A model generated the notes under the pieces. The model saw only the letters and a program-made list of their open reading frames with translations. It ran no database searches and was not told the origin of the DNA. The position numbers and the translations under genes were made by a program. This document shows positions 32,358-44,154 of a DNA stretch of 64,000 nucleotides, one piece after another (the stretch's first letter is position 1; every line of letters starts with the position of its first letter). Source of the DNA: Hymenopus coronatus (Eukaryota; Arthropoda; Insecta; Mantodea; Hymenopodidae). Location of the stretch: positions 283,794,284 through 283,858,283 of the forward strand of contig CM060900.1 of assembly GCA_030762935.1 (NCBI GenBank). Direction: 5' to 3'.

Positions 32358-33060
32358 TTAACCCTAGAAAGGTGGCACTAGTATGTCTTACATTAGTGGT
32401 GGCGCGGGGTCACCTGCGACCCCAGGAGTAAAATGGTTACTATACGTGAGCTAAATAGATGCTTTTGTAAAATTATTGCTTATATTTACTTAGAAAAGCA
32501 TAATAAATTAAAATAACTGTTGGTAGTACAAAGATTAGTTTAAAAATGAAAGCTAAACTATTACAATAGATGTTACCTTGTAAAATTCCAGGAAATTGGA
32601 ACTGAAGTGCAGCACAATACACAGACTTAAGTGTTCACTTCACTTGTATAATGATAATAAGTCACAGTTAATAATTTTTGTTTATCTCAACAGTAAAAAC
32701 ACATGTTTTTAGCACTTTTATAATTTAAACACAGCTCTTACACATGATTACACTGTGGTCTCAGCATACTTGCTCTTTGTATTTTGTGCATCCAAGTTTT
32801 GTTTTTCTGTCTGCAGTTCTCGGACATATAGTATACCTTGTTCTTTTCTTCACTGGAAGTTCCTGATCTTGATGTTCTGGCTCTGCTACATTTATAAAAT
32901 GTTGTATTTTCTCAATCAATAATTTTGGCATTGTCGTGCTGTTTACTCTGTGCTGCATATGTTCGCGCATTAGACTAAGTGCCATTTTTTTCAAATACTG
33001 CCGCCTTGTCTCACACAGTCCAGTATATAAAAGTATAAAAAAGTAAGTGATGTAGTGTTA
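32358..33060 (-). mobile_element. piggyBac remnant: 3' end and transposase C-terminus
   Basis: TTAA at 32358-32361 is followed by CCCTAGAAAG, the classic piggyBac terminal sequence. On the minus strand, 32761-32994 encodes the end of the transposase: KKMALSLMREHMQHR, then the Cys-rich C-terminal domain CPRTADRKTKLGCTKYKEQVC with stop at 32760 (shown here as motif only). The frame extends a little upstream (LCETRRQYL). The catalytic part is missing, truncated near 33060 where the hAT fossil begins. Confidence 0.8.
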
Positions 33061-33339
33061 CAAAATCGACTCAACTAAATTTTAATTGTTAAAACACATC
33101 ACTGTCTCAAAGTCCACCATATATCAGGATAGAAAATGTATTCTTTAGAACATGGTTGCACAAACAGCACTCTTTGAGCATGACTGCTCGGTAGGAGCGG
33201 GAGGACTACAATACAGCTCGTAGAATGCTGACTGTGTGATAGAGAAGAATGATGTAGGGCAGTTTTAAAGCAGTTTTCTGGTGGACTGTGTGTTGTGTGC
33301 AGCCAGTTGCTAATGCTCCGTGCTTATGTATCCTTCTAT

Positions 33340-35205
33340 AATGGAGGAATCTAAAAGGCAGAAAAGTGACCATCAGGCAAATACTTTCAATGTTGTGTGC
33401 AAAAGTGATTACTTTTTCATAGCAACTGGAACAAATTCTCAGAGCCTTATATGTCAGAAAATTTTGAAATTTAGAAAAAAGCATAATATAATGCATCACT
33501 CTGACAAAACACATAAAGATGTTTACAGTGTTTGGTGAAGATTGCAGTAAAAAGGTTCAGGAGTTGAAGGTTGCACTATTACCTGAGGTAGGTTGGAATT
33601 CATAATACTTTATTACTAGTGAAGTTAGTTTCCATGTTTATAATATCACGAAAACATGGAAAATTGTGAATGTGAATACATATTTATTTATTATTTAAAG
33701 GAGAGTGGCAGAACAACAGTGTTCAATGAGGCAATGCTGGGCGTGAGTTACAAACTGTCATATGATATTGCAGCAACAGGTAAACCATTTACTGAAGGCA
33801 ACTTTATAAAACACTGTATGATTAATGCTGCAGAACCATTGTGTCCTAACAAAGTATATCAGTTTGAAGCGATTCCACTCTCACGTACCACAGTTGCTCG
33901 CCGCATCAGAGAAATGGCACAAGGCGTGCAGTTTCAACTCATACTAATGGCAACACAGTTTGTGGCGTATTCTTTAGCACTCAATGAGTCAACAGACATG
34001 TCTGATACGGCCCAGATAGCTATATTTGCGCGCAGTGTAGACAACAATCTCCACGTTACAGAAGAATTGTTAGATTTTTTCCCATTAAAAAACACTACTG
34101 CAGACGGAAATATTTTTCACAGTGTTGAGGATTCTTTAAATGCCATTGCACTACCATGGGATCGCTTGGTATCTGTAAGAATGGATAGAGTTCCAGCAAT
34201 GTGTGGCCGACGTTCAGGGTTTGTGAGTTTTGTTCGGGAAAAGATTAAAAATGCTGGTGGCTCTGATGTGATTGGAGTCCACTGTCTTATTTATCAACAT
34301 GTTCTCTGTTCCAAAGTAGCGAAGCTTGGTACTGTAATGGAAACAGTGGTAAAACATATTAATTATTTAAAATCACATGGACTCACACACCGACAGTTTC
34401 AAGAATTTCTCTGTGATGTCTATGCAGAGATTGAGATATTCTCTATTATTGTGCAGTCCAATGGCTAAGCAGAGGCAAGATGTTAGAAAGATTTCACCAT
34501 CTTCATAATGTCATTTGTCAATTTCTTGAAATGAAGGGGGAACCCGCACCAGAACTCAGTGATCTCGTCTGGGTAGCCACCTTGGATTTCTTGTGAATAT
34601 TACTGGACACCTCAACAAATTAAATATTTCTCTTCTAAGAAAGATTCAGCTCATTCTCAATATGATGAATGAATTATGGGCTTTTCGTCGCATACTTATA
34701 CTTTTCATAAGTCAGTTATGGTGTGCCAACACGGCGGCTCAATTTCCAACCTTACAAAGTGCTTGTGATGGAGTGGTGTTCAATGATTACGTTGAAGTAT
34801 TAATTGAAATTCAAAATGAATTTGATTCTAGATTTCAAAACCTTGATTCACTGGAGAAGGAATTTCAAATTCTTGCAATTCCTTTCTCAACATCAGTTGA
34901 AATAGTGTCTTATGATTTGCAGCTTGAACTTATGGATCTTCAGTGCGATATAAGAGCTAAAGATCATTTCAACAATACCACTAACCTGAATGATCTTTAC
35001 AAGATTGTACCTTAACAAAAATATCCACGACTACACAGGCTAGCTGCAAAAATGATCTCAATATTTGGTTCAACATATACCTGTGAACAACTATCTTCCA
35101 TCATGAACTTCAATAAAAACAGGTATCGAACATCTATGACTGATGTTTCAGTAAGGTCAGTTCTTTTTCTTTCAGCTGCCAATCACATAAAACCACACTA
35201 GTTTG
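33340..35205 (+). pseudogene. hAT transposase fossil of the GTF2IRD2/ZBED type
   Basis: The order of parts is right. A degraded N-terminal finger region lies at 33340-33538 (CKSDYFFIA, LICQKILKFRKKHNI), then a long frame at 33656-34468 with SYDIAATGKPFTEGNFIK, SLALNESTDMSDTAQIAIF (Asp block), VRMDRVPAMCGRRSGFV and GVHCLIYQHVLC. The frame shifts near 34460, then 34593-35015 continues with SLLRKIQLI and a C-terminal region. Near 35050 a shifted frame gives MISIFGSTYTCEQLSSIMN and NRYRTSMTDVSVRS, the dimerisation block. At least three shifts make it inactive. Clear terminal repeats and a TSD were not found. Confidence 0.8.
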
Positions 35206-35544
35206 TATGCGGATTTAACCTGCTATAGAAGGCAATAATTTGTTTAAAATAAATATTTTTCCTAACCATAAATTAATAAAATAATATTTTGAGGAATCAT
35301 TTATGAAAGCTTACACTTCTTTTCATGTCCATACTGTAAGATACCTTTCCTCTCTGTACACTCATAAACAAGAGCGCTGCTAGTACCTGTACTCTGTTTG
35401 CAAACTGTGAGCCGGCTTCGGGAGTGCAAACCCTATGCAGGGCTGCTTTAGAACCATTATTTCCAATACAGTCATCCAATGGAACCATACTTGACTAAAA
35501 TAAAGATCATCAGTATGAGTTTTAGATACTGAAATAATACACAT

Positions 35545-36240
35545 GTTCAATGCTTATGCAACATCCCAATGGTGGCACCATTACACTAAAAATGAAAGGG
35601 TGGAGAAACTCGAGGATATAATAGCAGAACTAAATTTAATTATTAAAAATAATCAAACAACCCTCCAACATATGGAAATTGGATAGGTGCAAAATCAGAT
35701 AATGATGTTAGCCTGTAATTAAAAAGCAGACAGTTAAGTTATAAATTGTAAAGTTGGACAACATCTTACATTAAGTGAACATTGATTAATGCATTTTAAT
35801 TATTGCATTGGAGGAATATAAAGGAGAGTAGTTATAAAAGAGTATTATGCATTAAGTTATTGGCAGGAAATAAACAATGTTTTTGATAAGAAACTTCTAG
35901 AATTCGTGTAACTTCAGTTGACCAAGAAAGTGTTAAATTAGTAAAAGCAATCAAGTAAACTGTGTTACAATCAGCTCTAAAATAGAAACCCAAATTTGCT
36001 AAATTTTGGACAGCTGCTCCACACTAAGCTAGAAGTAGTACAAGGAAGATGAAGAGAATATCAAAAAGCCATTGTAGCCAAAGAACATGAAAATATAAAT
36101 TCAAGAAATTTGACCACAGATAAAGAAAATAACTTTACTAAAAAAAAGAGTAAATTTATGAAACATTTTGTGGAAAATAACTCGAATAACAATATTTCAG
36201 AAGTAAGTAAAATTATAAAATTATTTTAGAGGAAATTAGA
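35545..36240 (+). pseudogene. decayed LINE endonuclease fragment
   Basis: The plus strand near 35550 reads NAYATSQWWHH, then ERVEKLEDIIAELNLII, in the place of the GDxNAHxxxW motif and the helix that follows it in I/R1-type endonucleases. HLTLSEH near 35770 stands in the place of SDH. Many stops. It may belong with the RT fragment at 37165. Confidence 0.45.
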
Positions 36241-36315
36241 AAACTTAAATTTCTGACTATGCTAAATAATTAAGATGGAACAATGACTACAAATTAGAAG
36301 GATTCCATAAGCAGG

Positions 36316-37160
36316 GTCAGCTCCAGGAGTTTTGGAACCCTGTGCAATCATTGAAATTGCTGTCCCCCCTTCCCTTTCCTAATTTTTATCTGTTATGCAA
36401 ATTGTCCATGACTACCTCTTCTCATACAACATGTTTATACATTTGTATAAAAACACATGCAAAATTAAAATACATTGGATGGTCTTTGCAGTGGTTAATC
36501 ATCATCTCTATTAGTTCTCTTTCATTTTTCTGGTGTCACTTCACTTACTGCTTCCCTTGTGAGATGTTCCACTTCCTCCAAAGAAAATATGTTGTTGTAT
36601 CCTGTGACACAGCCTTTTACTTCTGCCCAAATTAGTTCTTTGGGGTTGAAATGGTAATAATATGGGGGTGATTGACAGTTTCTTTTGCTAGTTCATCTAC
36701 AATATGATTTGACCTGGACTTGTCATTAGTTGCAGAAGTTAAAAGGTTCCCCTTTTTTCATTGTAACATTAAATGCTACATTGTGACAAGTGAGGCTCTC
36801 TACAATAAAACTTTAGTGTTATTGTTAGTGTGTGCTTATTTATTTGGACACATGATGTAAGGCACTGTTCATAATAATAACACAAACTAATAGTTAACCC
36901 ATATGTAGTAAGTTGATAGAATTTATGTATAGTTTGTAATAGATTTTGCCAAACCTAAAACCTGCCTGGGCAGGTGTCATGGCTTGACACCTGCTTCAGC
37001 CTGCCATATCTTAAGTGTGACACCTGCTTCAGCCTGCCATATCTTAAGTGTACTATTATATAAATTGTTCCATAGGCATGATAGTTAAGTTGCTGAAGAA
37101 GCAAATAACAGAATCTTGCATACAATAAAATAAAGTTATTTACACTTTTGATATTACCAA
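36316..37160. other. inserted segment, possible hAT end, short tandem duplication
   Basis: CAGGGTCAGCTCCAGGAG at about 36314 resembles the CAGGGGCGGCTCC type of hAT terminal repeat, but I found no matching partner. At about 36986-37053 a 34-bp unit (GACACCTGCTTCAGCCTGCC...) is directly duplicated. It separates two LINE fragments, so it may be an insertion. Confidence 0.3.
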
Positions 37161-37164
37161 AATT

Positions 37165-37554
37165 ACACTTATATAAAAAGCTCAAGAAAGAGAAGGCAGC
37201 CGTTCCTGATGGAATAATAAATGAAGTTTTTACCTACTTGGAAGGGAAATTAACACCCTTCATATACAAACCCTTTTAATGATTATATATGGCAGGGCAC
37301 ATTTCCAAATTATTAGAAAGAAGTCAATAAATAATCTTGAAGAAAGTCACAAATAAGGATCCAAAAGATCTTATATTGATTAGACCAATATGTTTATTGA
37401 ACATAATTTGTAACTATTTTGAAAAGTCAATCTGCAAATGAATTACAGAGTTTAGAGCTATGATTGGAATAAGGTAATTTGCTTCAGAAAAGGAAAATTG
37501 ACAGATCACAAAATAAACAGTTTTAGAGTCTTAGATTATCAAAAACACAATATG
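37165..37554 (+). pseudogene. decayed LINE reverse-transcriptase fragment
   Basis: KKEKAAVPDGIINEVF near 37180 is the RT block with the PDGI motif. LIRPICLLNIICNYFEKSI near 37380 matches the YRPISLL block. FASEKENxQIT-like residues near 37490 follow. It is cut at 37555 by the Tigger insertion. Confidence 0.55.
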
Positions 37555-37556
37555 TA

Positions 37557-39693
37557 CAGTTGAACCTGATTTATACATAACCCAGTTGTAAGTAATTCAC
37601 ATTTATATGTAAATGTTCGTAGGTCCCGGCAAAATGTAATTTAGAAACTGTTAACAGAACTTTATTTATATGTAATGCATTTAATGTAATTTGCTGTTAT
37701 GCATATTAAATTTCAGTGAAATACAACTAAGTTTTAGGTAATTATAATGAGCATACGGCATACACTATCTTAAAAGAAACTGGAGAGTATTTGCCTTATC
37801 TCTGTTGACAAAGACACAAGCTGAGCAGGCAGCTTTTAGCCTTGGAAACAAAAGACAGTAATACATTTGGTGGTAAAGCGCAACAATGCAGCAACAAACG
37901 AGAAGTAAAGATAAAAATGTTCGGTATCTGGTATTTATTGTTAAACAGCAGTTTGTCTTTCAGTTCTCAGTTGCTTTTAATCAGCCACGGTGAACAGAAA
38001 AAAGAAATGTTTTATGCTAGATCAGAAAGTGAAATTCATATGAAAGGTGGAGCTTAATCCACACCAAACCAAAACCGAAATTGCTTCAGACTTAAGAATG
38101 GCTTACTCCATGCTATGTACAGTCATCAGTAACAAAAATGTTATTTTGGATGAGTTTTAAAAATTGGGTGCCAAAACAACAAAATGCAGCCGTCGGCAGG
38201 AAGGGAGTTATGCTGATTTGGAAATGGCACTTTTCATGTGGTTCCAGCAGAAACAGGCTGCAGCTCTACCAATCAGTGGCGACATGCTGAAAGCAAAAGC
38301 GATGGATTTAGCTAAAATAATGAACATCATGGCTGGTTTCAAGGCTTCATCAGGATGGTAGCAGGGATTTAAAGATCATCATGGAATCACAGGGAAAACA
38401 ATTTGTGACAAGTCGAATGCTGTGGATGACATCACGGTTCAACACTGGAAGGAAGAGCTTCTATCAGGAGTCATAAGGGATTATCACCTCAAAACATCTG
38501 TAACTGTGATGAGACTGGCCTATTCTACAATCTCCTTCCCAGCAAGACATTAACTGGAAAGTGACTCATGCCATGGAAGGAAGAAAAGTAAAATTTGCTT
38601 AACAGTTCTTCTTGCCACCAATGTAGACAAATCAGACAAACTTCCCCCACTTGTGATAGGACAATCCAAGAATCTGAGGTGGTTTAAGGGTGTGAAAACA
38701 AAACCTACGGAATATGAATCCAATTGAAAGTCTTGTATTACTATGATTTTAATGGAACAGTGGTTAAAGAAACTGGATATTAAATGAAAAAGAAACAGAA
38801 GAAGATCCTTCATTTTATGGATTGATGTACAACACATCCACCTCAAATAATTTTGGAAAATGTTCAAATGGAATTTTTCTCTCCTAACTGTACCAGTTGT
38901 CCACTGCCACTTGATTTGAACATCATTGCAAATTTCAAAGTTCATTATAGAAAAATGCGATTTCAACTTTTAATAACACTGACTGATGTAGGAAATGAAA
39001 ATCTTGCCATTAATTTACTACAAGGCATGGAATTTATTTCGGCTGCCTGGAAGCAGGTGTCATCCTCCACAATCAAACACTGCTGTCTCTGGTGATGGTG
39101 ATGATATTGGTAATGATGAGCCTATAAATGAGCCAGCTCTACTGAGGGTGCAAATTTTGATACCTTTGTGCATTTTAATGGCAATCTAGCTATGTGTGGG
39201 AACTACAGGATGAGGAGATTATTGCTGATGTGTGCCAAAGACATGGTGGTGATCTAGAAAGTGGAGCAGCTTCAAGCAACACTGATAGTAATGTGGATGA
39301 TGACTCAACTATTGAAATACCTAAGGTGAGTGAAGTGTTAAGTGCAATAAATGTGTGTAGGCATAACACCAGTGCTAAATGTGGTAGTGAAAAAGCTCTA
39401 AATTCATTAATAAGTTTACAAAATGAGGTTTATGCACTTGGTGCAAGAAAAATGAAACAAGCTAAATTAACTGATTTCTTTTAAGCAGGACCAAGTTCAA
39501 AATAATGTTTTCTTCATACATATCTTTGTTGTTTGTAAAATTTTGCACATGTAGGCCCACTGTATTGCCTTTTTTTTTTTTTTTTTTTTTAATATGTATG
39601 ATGCATTATCAAAATCTCAGTTATAAGTAATTCTGAGTTACAAGTTATCTTCCCTTGTTCTCTTGATATATATGCATAAATCAGGTACAACTG
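37557..39693 (+). mobile_element. Tigger/pogo transposon, complete ends, broken transposase
   Basis: The terminal inverted repeats match: CAGTTGAACCTGATTTATAC on the left, and CAGTTGTACCTGATTTATGC in reverse complement on the right. Both are flanked by TA (37555-37556 and 39694-39695). It is 2137 bp. It inserted into the LINE RT fragment just upstream. Confidence 0.93.
37800..39484 (+). pseudogene. Tigger/pogo transposase (CENP-B/jerky type), broken
   Basis: The pieces in order are as follows. The CENP-B-type second helix-turn-helix near 38200 reads LEMALFMWFQQKQAAALPIS, then FKASSGW with a stop after it. A DDE core with the positions of NADETG degraded (SVTVMRLAY near 38505) follows, then LTVLLATNVDKSDKLPP near 38600 and IIANFKVHYRK near 38925. 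The C-terminus MKQAKLTDFF ends at 39484 and is typical of Tigger proteins. Multiple stops and shifts make it inactive. Confidence 0.85.
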
Positions 39694-39695
39694 TA

Positions 39696-40139
39696 TTAGG
39701 AATTTTTGTTAATTATCTGGAGTCTTTGATAATTTGTGGTAGTCTTTGTTTTTTCAAAGATTACTAAAGAAATAATTTTCTAAATATCTTTGTGCATTAT
39801 TAATGAATGATTGTATTAATAGGAGAATTCACATAAAATGTGTACAAAAATAACTCGTTAATAAACAAATAATAAAATGATATCTCCAGGAGTCAGCATT
39901 AGGATCGAATTTCCAGGACATTATTTCAAAAACATTACTGGATATGTTACATAACAACACCAAAGGAATTAACACTACAGCCTGCACTGATATATGCAGC
40001 AAATAGAAATAAACTTAGTGGATGAGATATAAATGTTGCCACTTCAAATTCTTGTTTTATGATTTTCAAAGTGAACGTAAAAGGGGATGCAATTTTAAGG
40101 GGACACATACTGCATACAGAAATGATTTTTGTTAATATT
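39696..40139. other. no gene recognised
   Basis: AT-rich sequence after the Tigger element. It could contain the rest of the interrupted LINE fragment, but no motif is readable. Confidence 0.4.
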
Positions 40140-40144
40140 AACTT

Positions 40145-40500
40145 TTTGCTTTCTCTGCATGTATAATCTACATAGTAGGTAGAGAAGGTATTGTATTCCA
40201 CCCAAAAATTTGATACTGAGATTTCATAAGAAATGAATGTTTTGAGCTATCCTGAATCATCAATTAAAAATATTTTTAGAAAGCGCTCCACATGTATGTG
40301 TGTGTGTGCAAGCGTATGTGCGTGTGTGGGGAAGGGGGGGTTTATGTTGGTGAGTGGGGGTTTCGTGGGAGTATGGGTGTCGGTGTGCATAACTCAAATA
40401 CAAAACTTCTGTTAAATACCATACTTGATATTTAAGTTTAGTATCTCCCAAGGATACGACACAAAGATTTTCAAGAAAATCTCCCCACCCCATAATATGC
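40145..40500. repeat. diverged relative of the giant element's arm module
   Basis: Matches the right arm at about 25855-26140 in the same strand and order: TTTGCTTTCTCTGCATGTA versus TTTACTTTCTCTACACGTA, then GTAGAGAAGGTATTGTATTCC, TTTGATACTGAGATTTCA, a GT-rich tract, ATAACTCAAA, then TATTTAAGTTTAGTATCT and CCCCACCCCA. Divergence is much greater than between the two arms. No inverted partner is visible nearby. Confidence 0.75.
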
Positions 40501-40745
40501 ATTACTTGGAAAACTTAGAAAGAGCTTCACATGTATGTGTGTGCGTGCATGCATGTGTGCATGTGTGTGTGTGTATGTGTGGGGGGGGCAGGGTATGTTG
40601 GTGAGTGGGAGTATGGGTGTGGGTGTGCATAACTCAAATACAAAACTTCTGTTAAATACCATACTTGATATTTAAGTTTAGTATCTCCCAAGGATATGAC
40701 ACAAAGATTTTCAAGAAAATCTCCCCACCCCAAAATATGCATTAC
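40263..40745. repeat. ~240-bp direct tandem duplication within the arm-related module
   Basis: Two units (about 40263-40502 and 40503-40742) share the GT-rich tract, GCATAACTCAAATACAAAAC, TTCTGTTAAATACCATACTT and CTCCCCACCCCA almost identically. The second copy contains a shorter GT tract. Confidence 0.85.
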
Positions 40746-40756
40746 TTGGGAAACTT

Positions 40757-41080
40757 GCATAAGCTTCGGCGGCTAGTGTCCATTGTGTCTAAGTCTTCCA
40801 GGAAGGCTGCGTATTGGTTGAATTTCTTGTTGACATTTCGCCTCACTATGTGGGGCTTCATCAGGGCTTGTTCTCTCTCCATGACAGTTGCCAGGTGAAC
40901 TGTACTGACCATGTGGTTGCGCACTATTTATACTCTGGTGCAGGGGAGGGGGTGAGAGCTGGTCCCTCTCAGGCTTATTTTGCCAATCCCCACATTCCTA
41001 ATTAGCATCTGCCAGATAGTGTTAAGATGTCTGCCGTTGTCTCACGGTGTTTACCAACCTTGACAAGTAATTATATTGTG
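40757..41080 (-). mobile_element. Penelope-like element end (fragment)
   Basis: On the minus strand it shows the typical order of a Penelope-type terminal region. A TATAAATAG-containing promoter-like part (about 40926-40936) comes first, then CCCTGATGAAGCCCC, a short stem, CGAAATGTCAAC and a downstream AGAAATTCAACCAATACGC block. The CTGATGA...GAAA arrangement at 40835-40864 resembles a hammerhead core. No GIY-YIG or RT frame remains. Family assignment rests on familiarity with this arrangement and is moderately secure. Confidence 0.5.
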
Positions 41081-41789
41081 TTGAACAAAAGGAATGTCCA
41101 CAATCACATGTTTTATAGTTGGCAAAATCATTGAAACCACTGTTTGTATTATGTCATTTTGAATTCAATTATATAATCCTTTAAACTCAATAGATATTCC
41201 TAAGCAGACACTGCACTAAAAGAGAATCATGTTTTAACAGTTCTACACAATTGCCTTGATTAATAGAATTCGCTGCTTGAACATGTCCTTGAAAGGCCAA
41301 TTCTTGGTGTTCAGAAAACTTACTGTCCTATTAAGCCTTTTAGAGATAACCCTGTTTACGCTTATTTATTGTTTATATTTCATTTTAAGCTGGTCATCAA
41401 GCGCAGTTTCTATTCTGCTGTTTCTAAAAACCGTTGTAGGTACAGATGATCTTAGATGCTTAACAGTTTGTGTTCAGCTGCTGATCACTGAATATCTCAA
41501 ATGCGTTTACCTAGACTGATACTCTATGTTATGTTATTACTGTTAACTCCTCTCCAAAGCTTGCTTCTTTGGAGCAGTGAAACAGGCATACAGCCCGTGA
41601 CCTTCAGAGATGTGCTTGCAACAAGTTCTCGCTGCTCAGTAGAAGATAGAAGGAAGGCGCTTCAGCTGGCTCACAATCATGGTAATGTAACGTATTAGAT
41701 GATTGTGTTTGGGAGAAGCGTTATGATTTATCTAGATATTTTTCAATAATTATGTGATTATAATGATATATATTATTAATATATCTGAT

Positions 41790-41870
41790 ATTGTCTGTCT
41801 CCGTGTCGTTCAGTTGTGTTAGTTTGCTAGCCCTCTGACAAAAATTCCCGGTTCAATTCTCACACTTATT
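41790..41870 (+). repeat. possible tRNA-like SINE head
   Basis: A box-A-like stretch (GTTCAGTTGTGTTAG) and a box-B-like GGTTCAATTCTC stand at normal spacing. Not a functional tRNA by eye. No body copy found elsewhere in the window. Confidence 0.35.
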
Positions 41871-41989
41871 GCTGTTACTACTGAAGCAGTGTTTCAGTTG
41901 CTTCCCCTGAATGCACGCACTGACAGAGAGTGATGTTTGCTAGGTAGATTGTACAACAAACTAAACAAGATCCACATTTTTTGGCAGCT

Positions 41990-42480
41990 ATGTTACTCAC
42001 AGACGAAGCAGAGTTCCACAACACAGGCTATATAAATTGCCAAAACATGCATTACTGGAGCATTGCAGATCCACATTGGATTCAATAGGTGGCCCCTACT
42101 AGTGCAATGGGGTTTCAATATTTGTGCTGGTATATTCAGTCAGCATCATCTATATGCCTGTACTTTTATGATGGCCAACTCACTGGAAATTGCTATATCT
42201 ACTTCCAACAACACCAGCTGCCTACTCTAGTGGATGGAGTGCTGTCTCAGAACAGACTAACTAGGTGGTACCAACATGATGGGGCACCAACTTATTTTGC
42301 CCATCATTGAAAGCTGAACAATGGATCAGACAGCATGGATCAATAGGGTGACCAGCATAGTCACCAGATATAGACTTGTTAGATTTTTTTGGGGGTTGTC
42401 TTTAAAAATATTGTGTACAGAGTGACCAAATAACCCCTCAACAGCTCACAGAATGCATCATCTCAGCTTGTCGTGATATC
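41990..42480 (+). pseudogene. mariner-like DDE transposase fossil, second copy
   Basis: TDEAEFHNTGYINCQN at 41999 is the first Asp block. MGFQYLCWYIQ stands in the place of VWxGI. RWYQHDGAPTYFAHH at 42265 is the second Asp block. A following frame reads WSPDIDLLDFFGG-like residues near 42360. Stops occur throughout. Same superfamily as 5853-6420, but a different lineage by eye. Confidence 0.72.
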
Positions 42481-44154
42481 ACAATGGCCATGTTGCACCT
42501 GGTTAGACTGGCGATGATGGTTAAACTGAGATCTTGTATCTGCCAGCATGGTGATCAGTTCAAACACCTATTACAACCACATGGTAGAAATGTTTAAATT
42601 GTAAAATTTATTTGTGTGATGGTCCGGAATGATGTCATAGTCACTGTTAGATGCACTACTTTAGGAATCAGAGTTCACAATAATCATAATATGGGCTTGC
42701 AAACATTATCTAGTTTGTACTGCATTTTGTACACTCTCAGGATAATTTATTGGCTTTATTTTGTATGAAAGAATACTTTTAAATAATAAAATATAATTTC
42801 ACAATGTCTTATGTACATAGGTTATAATTACAATGTTTTGTTCATTTATTTATGATGTTCATTACAGCATATTCTATCATGTAACAGTTTCTGTTTTAAT
42901 GAAATTTACATAATTAAGTTAATTAAATGAATGACACTTCCGAGTCAAATTATCAGTTCTTGTTAAATTTACTAAACATAAAAGGTACCTTCAAGTGGCA
43001 GTATTTAAACCTGGGACCCTCACCACTGAAGGCTAATATGCACACTGTTGCACTACGAGAGCAAATCAGTTCACACCAAGTAGTGCAAAGTAGTTATTTT
43101 GGCTGAAATTCATACAATGCAATGCAGTAGATAGTGTTTGTGGCATAGCCTGTAATGGGATTGCATAACTTCTCAGTCTGCAGGCCCCAAATACCTCTAC
43201 TTTTAACGTACTCTGACAGTCTTTCATCTTCCAGAGTGGCCATCAGAATGACTCCCATGTTGCATATAATTTCTACTATTCCTCTTCCCCATTTTATCAG
43301 ATTTATGTTTTCACTTTGTTATTTCACTACTGATTTGACTTCCAGTTCTTCTTTGTGAAGTTAAAACATTTTATTTAAAATATCTGATTTTATCTCTTAG
43401 AGCTTCTGTTTCTGTATATTTATGAATCATCAATTCTTCTTCCCCCAATTGCGTTTCCATCTTCAGTACGTTGTATTCAAATTAAAGCTACATTTATTAA
43501 TTATATTTAACCTATATGTAAAAAAGAAGCCAGTAACAGTGAAGTAACACAAATGTTAATATTGTAATAATTTGTTACAATTGTTCACTTATCTTTTTGG
43601 AATCCACAGGTCTAGTTTCACAAGCAAAAGATTTATTGCATCGTCAGCTAAATTTCTTTTTACTCTTGTTGTTTATTTACATTGTTATGGTTACTGCTAC
43701 TACGTGAATTGTGTACTAAGTCACTGCTAACTATTGGAATCAAAACAAATTTGGTGAGAGGATCAATTGGTGGTATATCAAAATTCATTGCATGATTTTT
43801 ATTCTTTAAGGTAAATATCTTCTCCAAAAATATTAAACCTATGGGTCCATTTAAATGTTTTAATAACTTAACATCTAGATTTGTTTCATGATTAAATTTC
43901 TAAAAATGTTCTCCCATTTATCTATTTGTTTGTATTCAATATTTCTAAAGTGCTCCTTAACTCTGGTTAATTTTAATTTTTGTTTATTACTTTTTGCATA
44001 TGATCTTGGTTTGTAAATCTAGTATTGTAACTCCCAAGTTCATTTTAAGCATTTATCTTCATGGTTATCTCCTCTATACACTTTTCTGTAATTCTGGAGT
44101 TACATAAATGCATTTGTTTGTGTTTTATTTCTTTTAATTTTATTTATTTTCCAG
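42480..44154. other. intron sequence, no gene recognised
   Basis: AT-rich. A possible tRNA-like SINE head lies on the minus strand at about 42990-43075 (box-B-like GGTTTAAATAC). The last 60 bases form a T-rich tract leading into the acceptor at 44154. Confidence 0.45.

Larger units (their letters stand above)
2917..44154 (+). other. inferred ~41-kb host intron filled with nested mobile elements
   Basis: The 5' boundary is GTAAGT at 2917 and the 3' boundary is a pyrimidine-rich tract ending in CCAG at 44154. Both flanking exons are in phase 0. The interval holds most of the window's mobile elements, including the complete giant inverted-repeat element and its LINE host. No other host exon was recognised inside it, although a short one could be missed. 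Confidence 0.6.

Noticed and set aside
33130..35465. Terminal inverted repeats for the GTF2IRD2-type hAT fossil (GGTTGCACAAACAGC versus GGTTCTAAAGCAGC)
   Set aside because: Similarity is weak and the flanking 8-bp sequences do not match.
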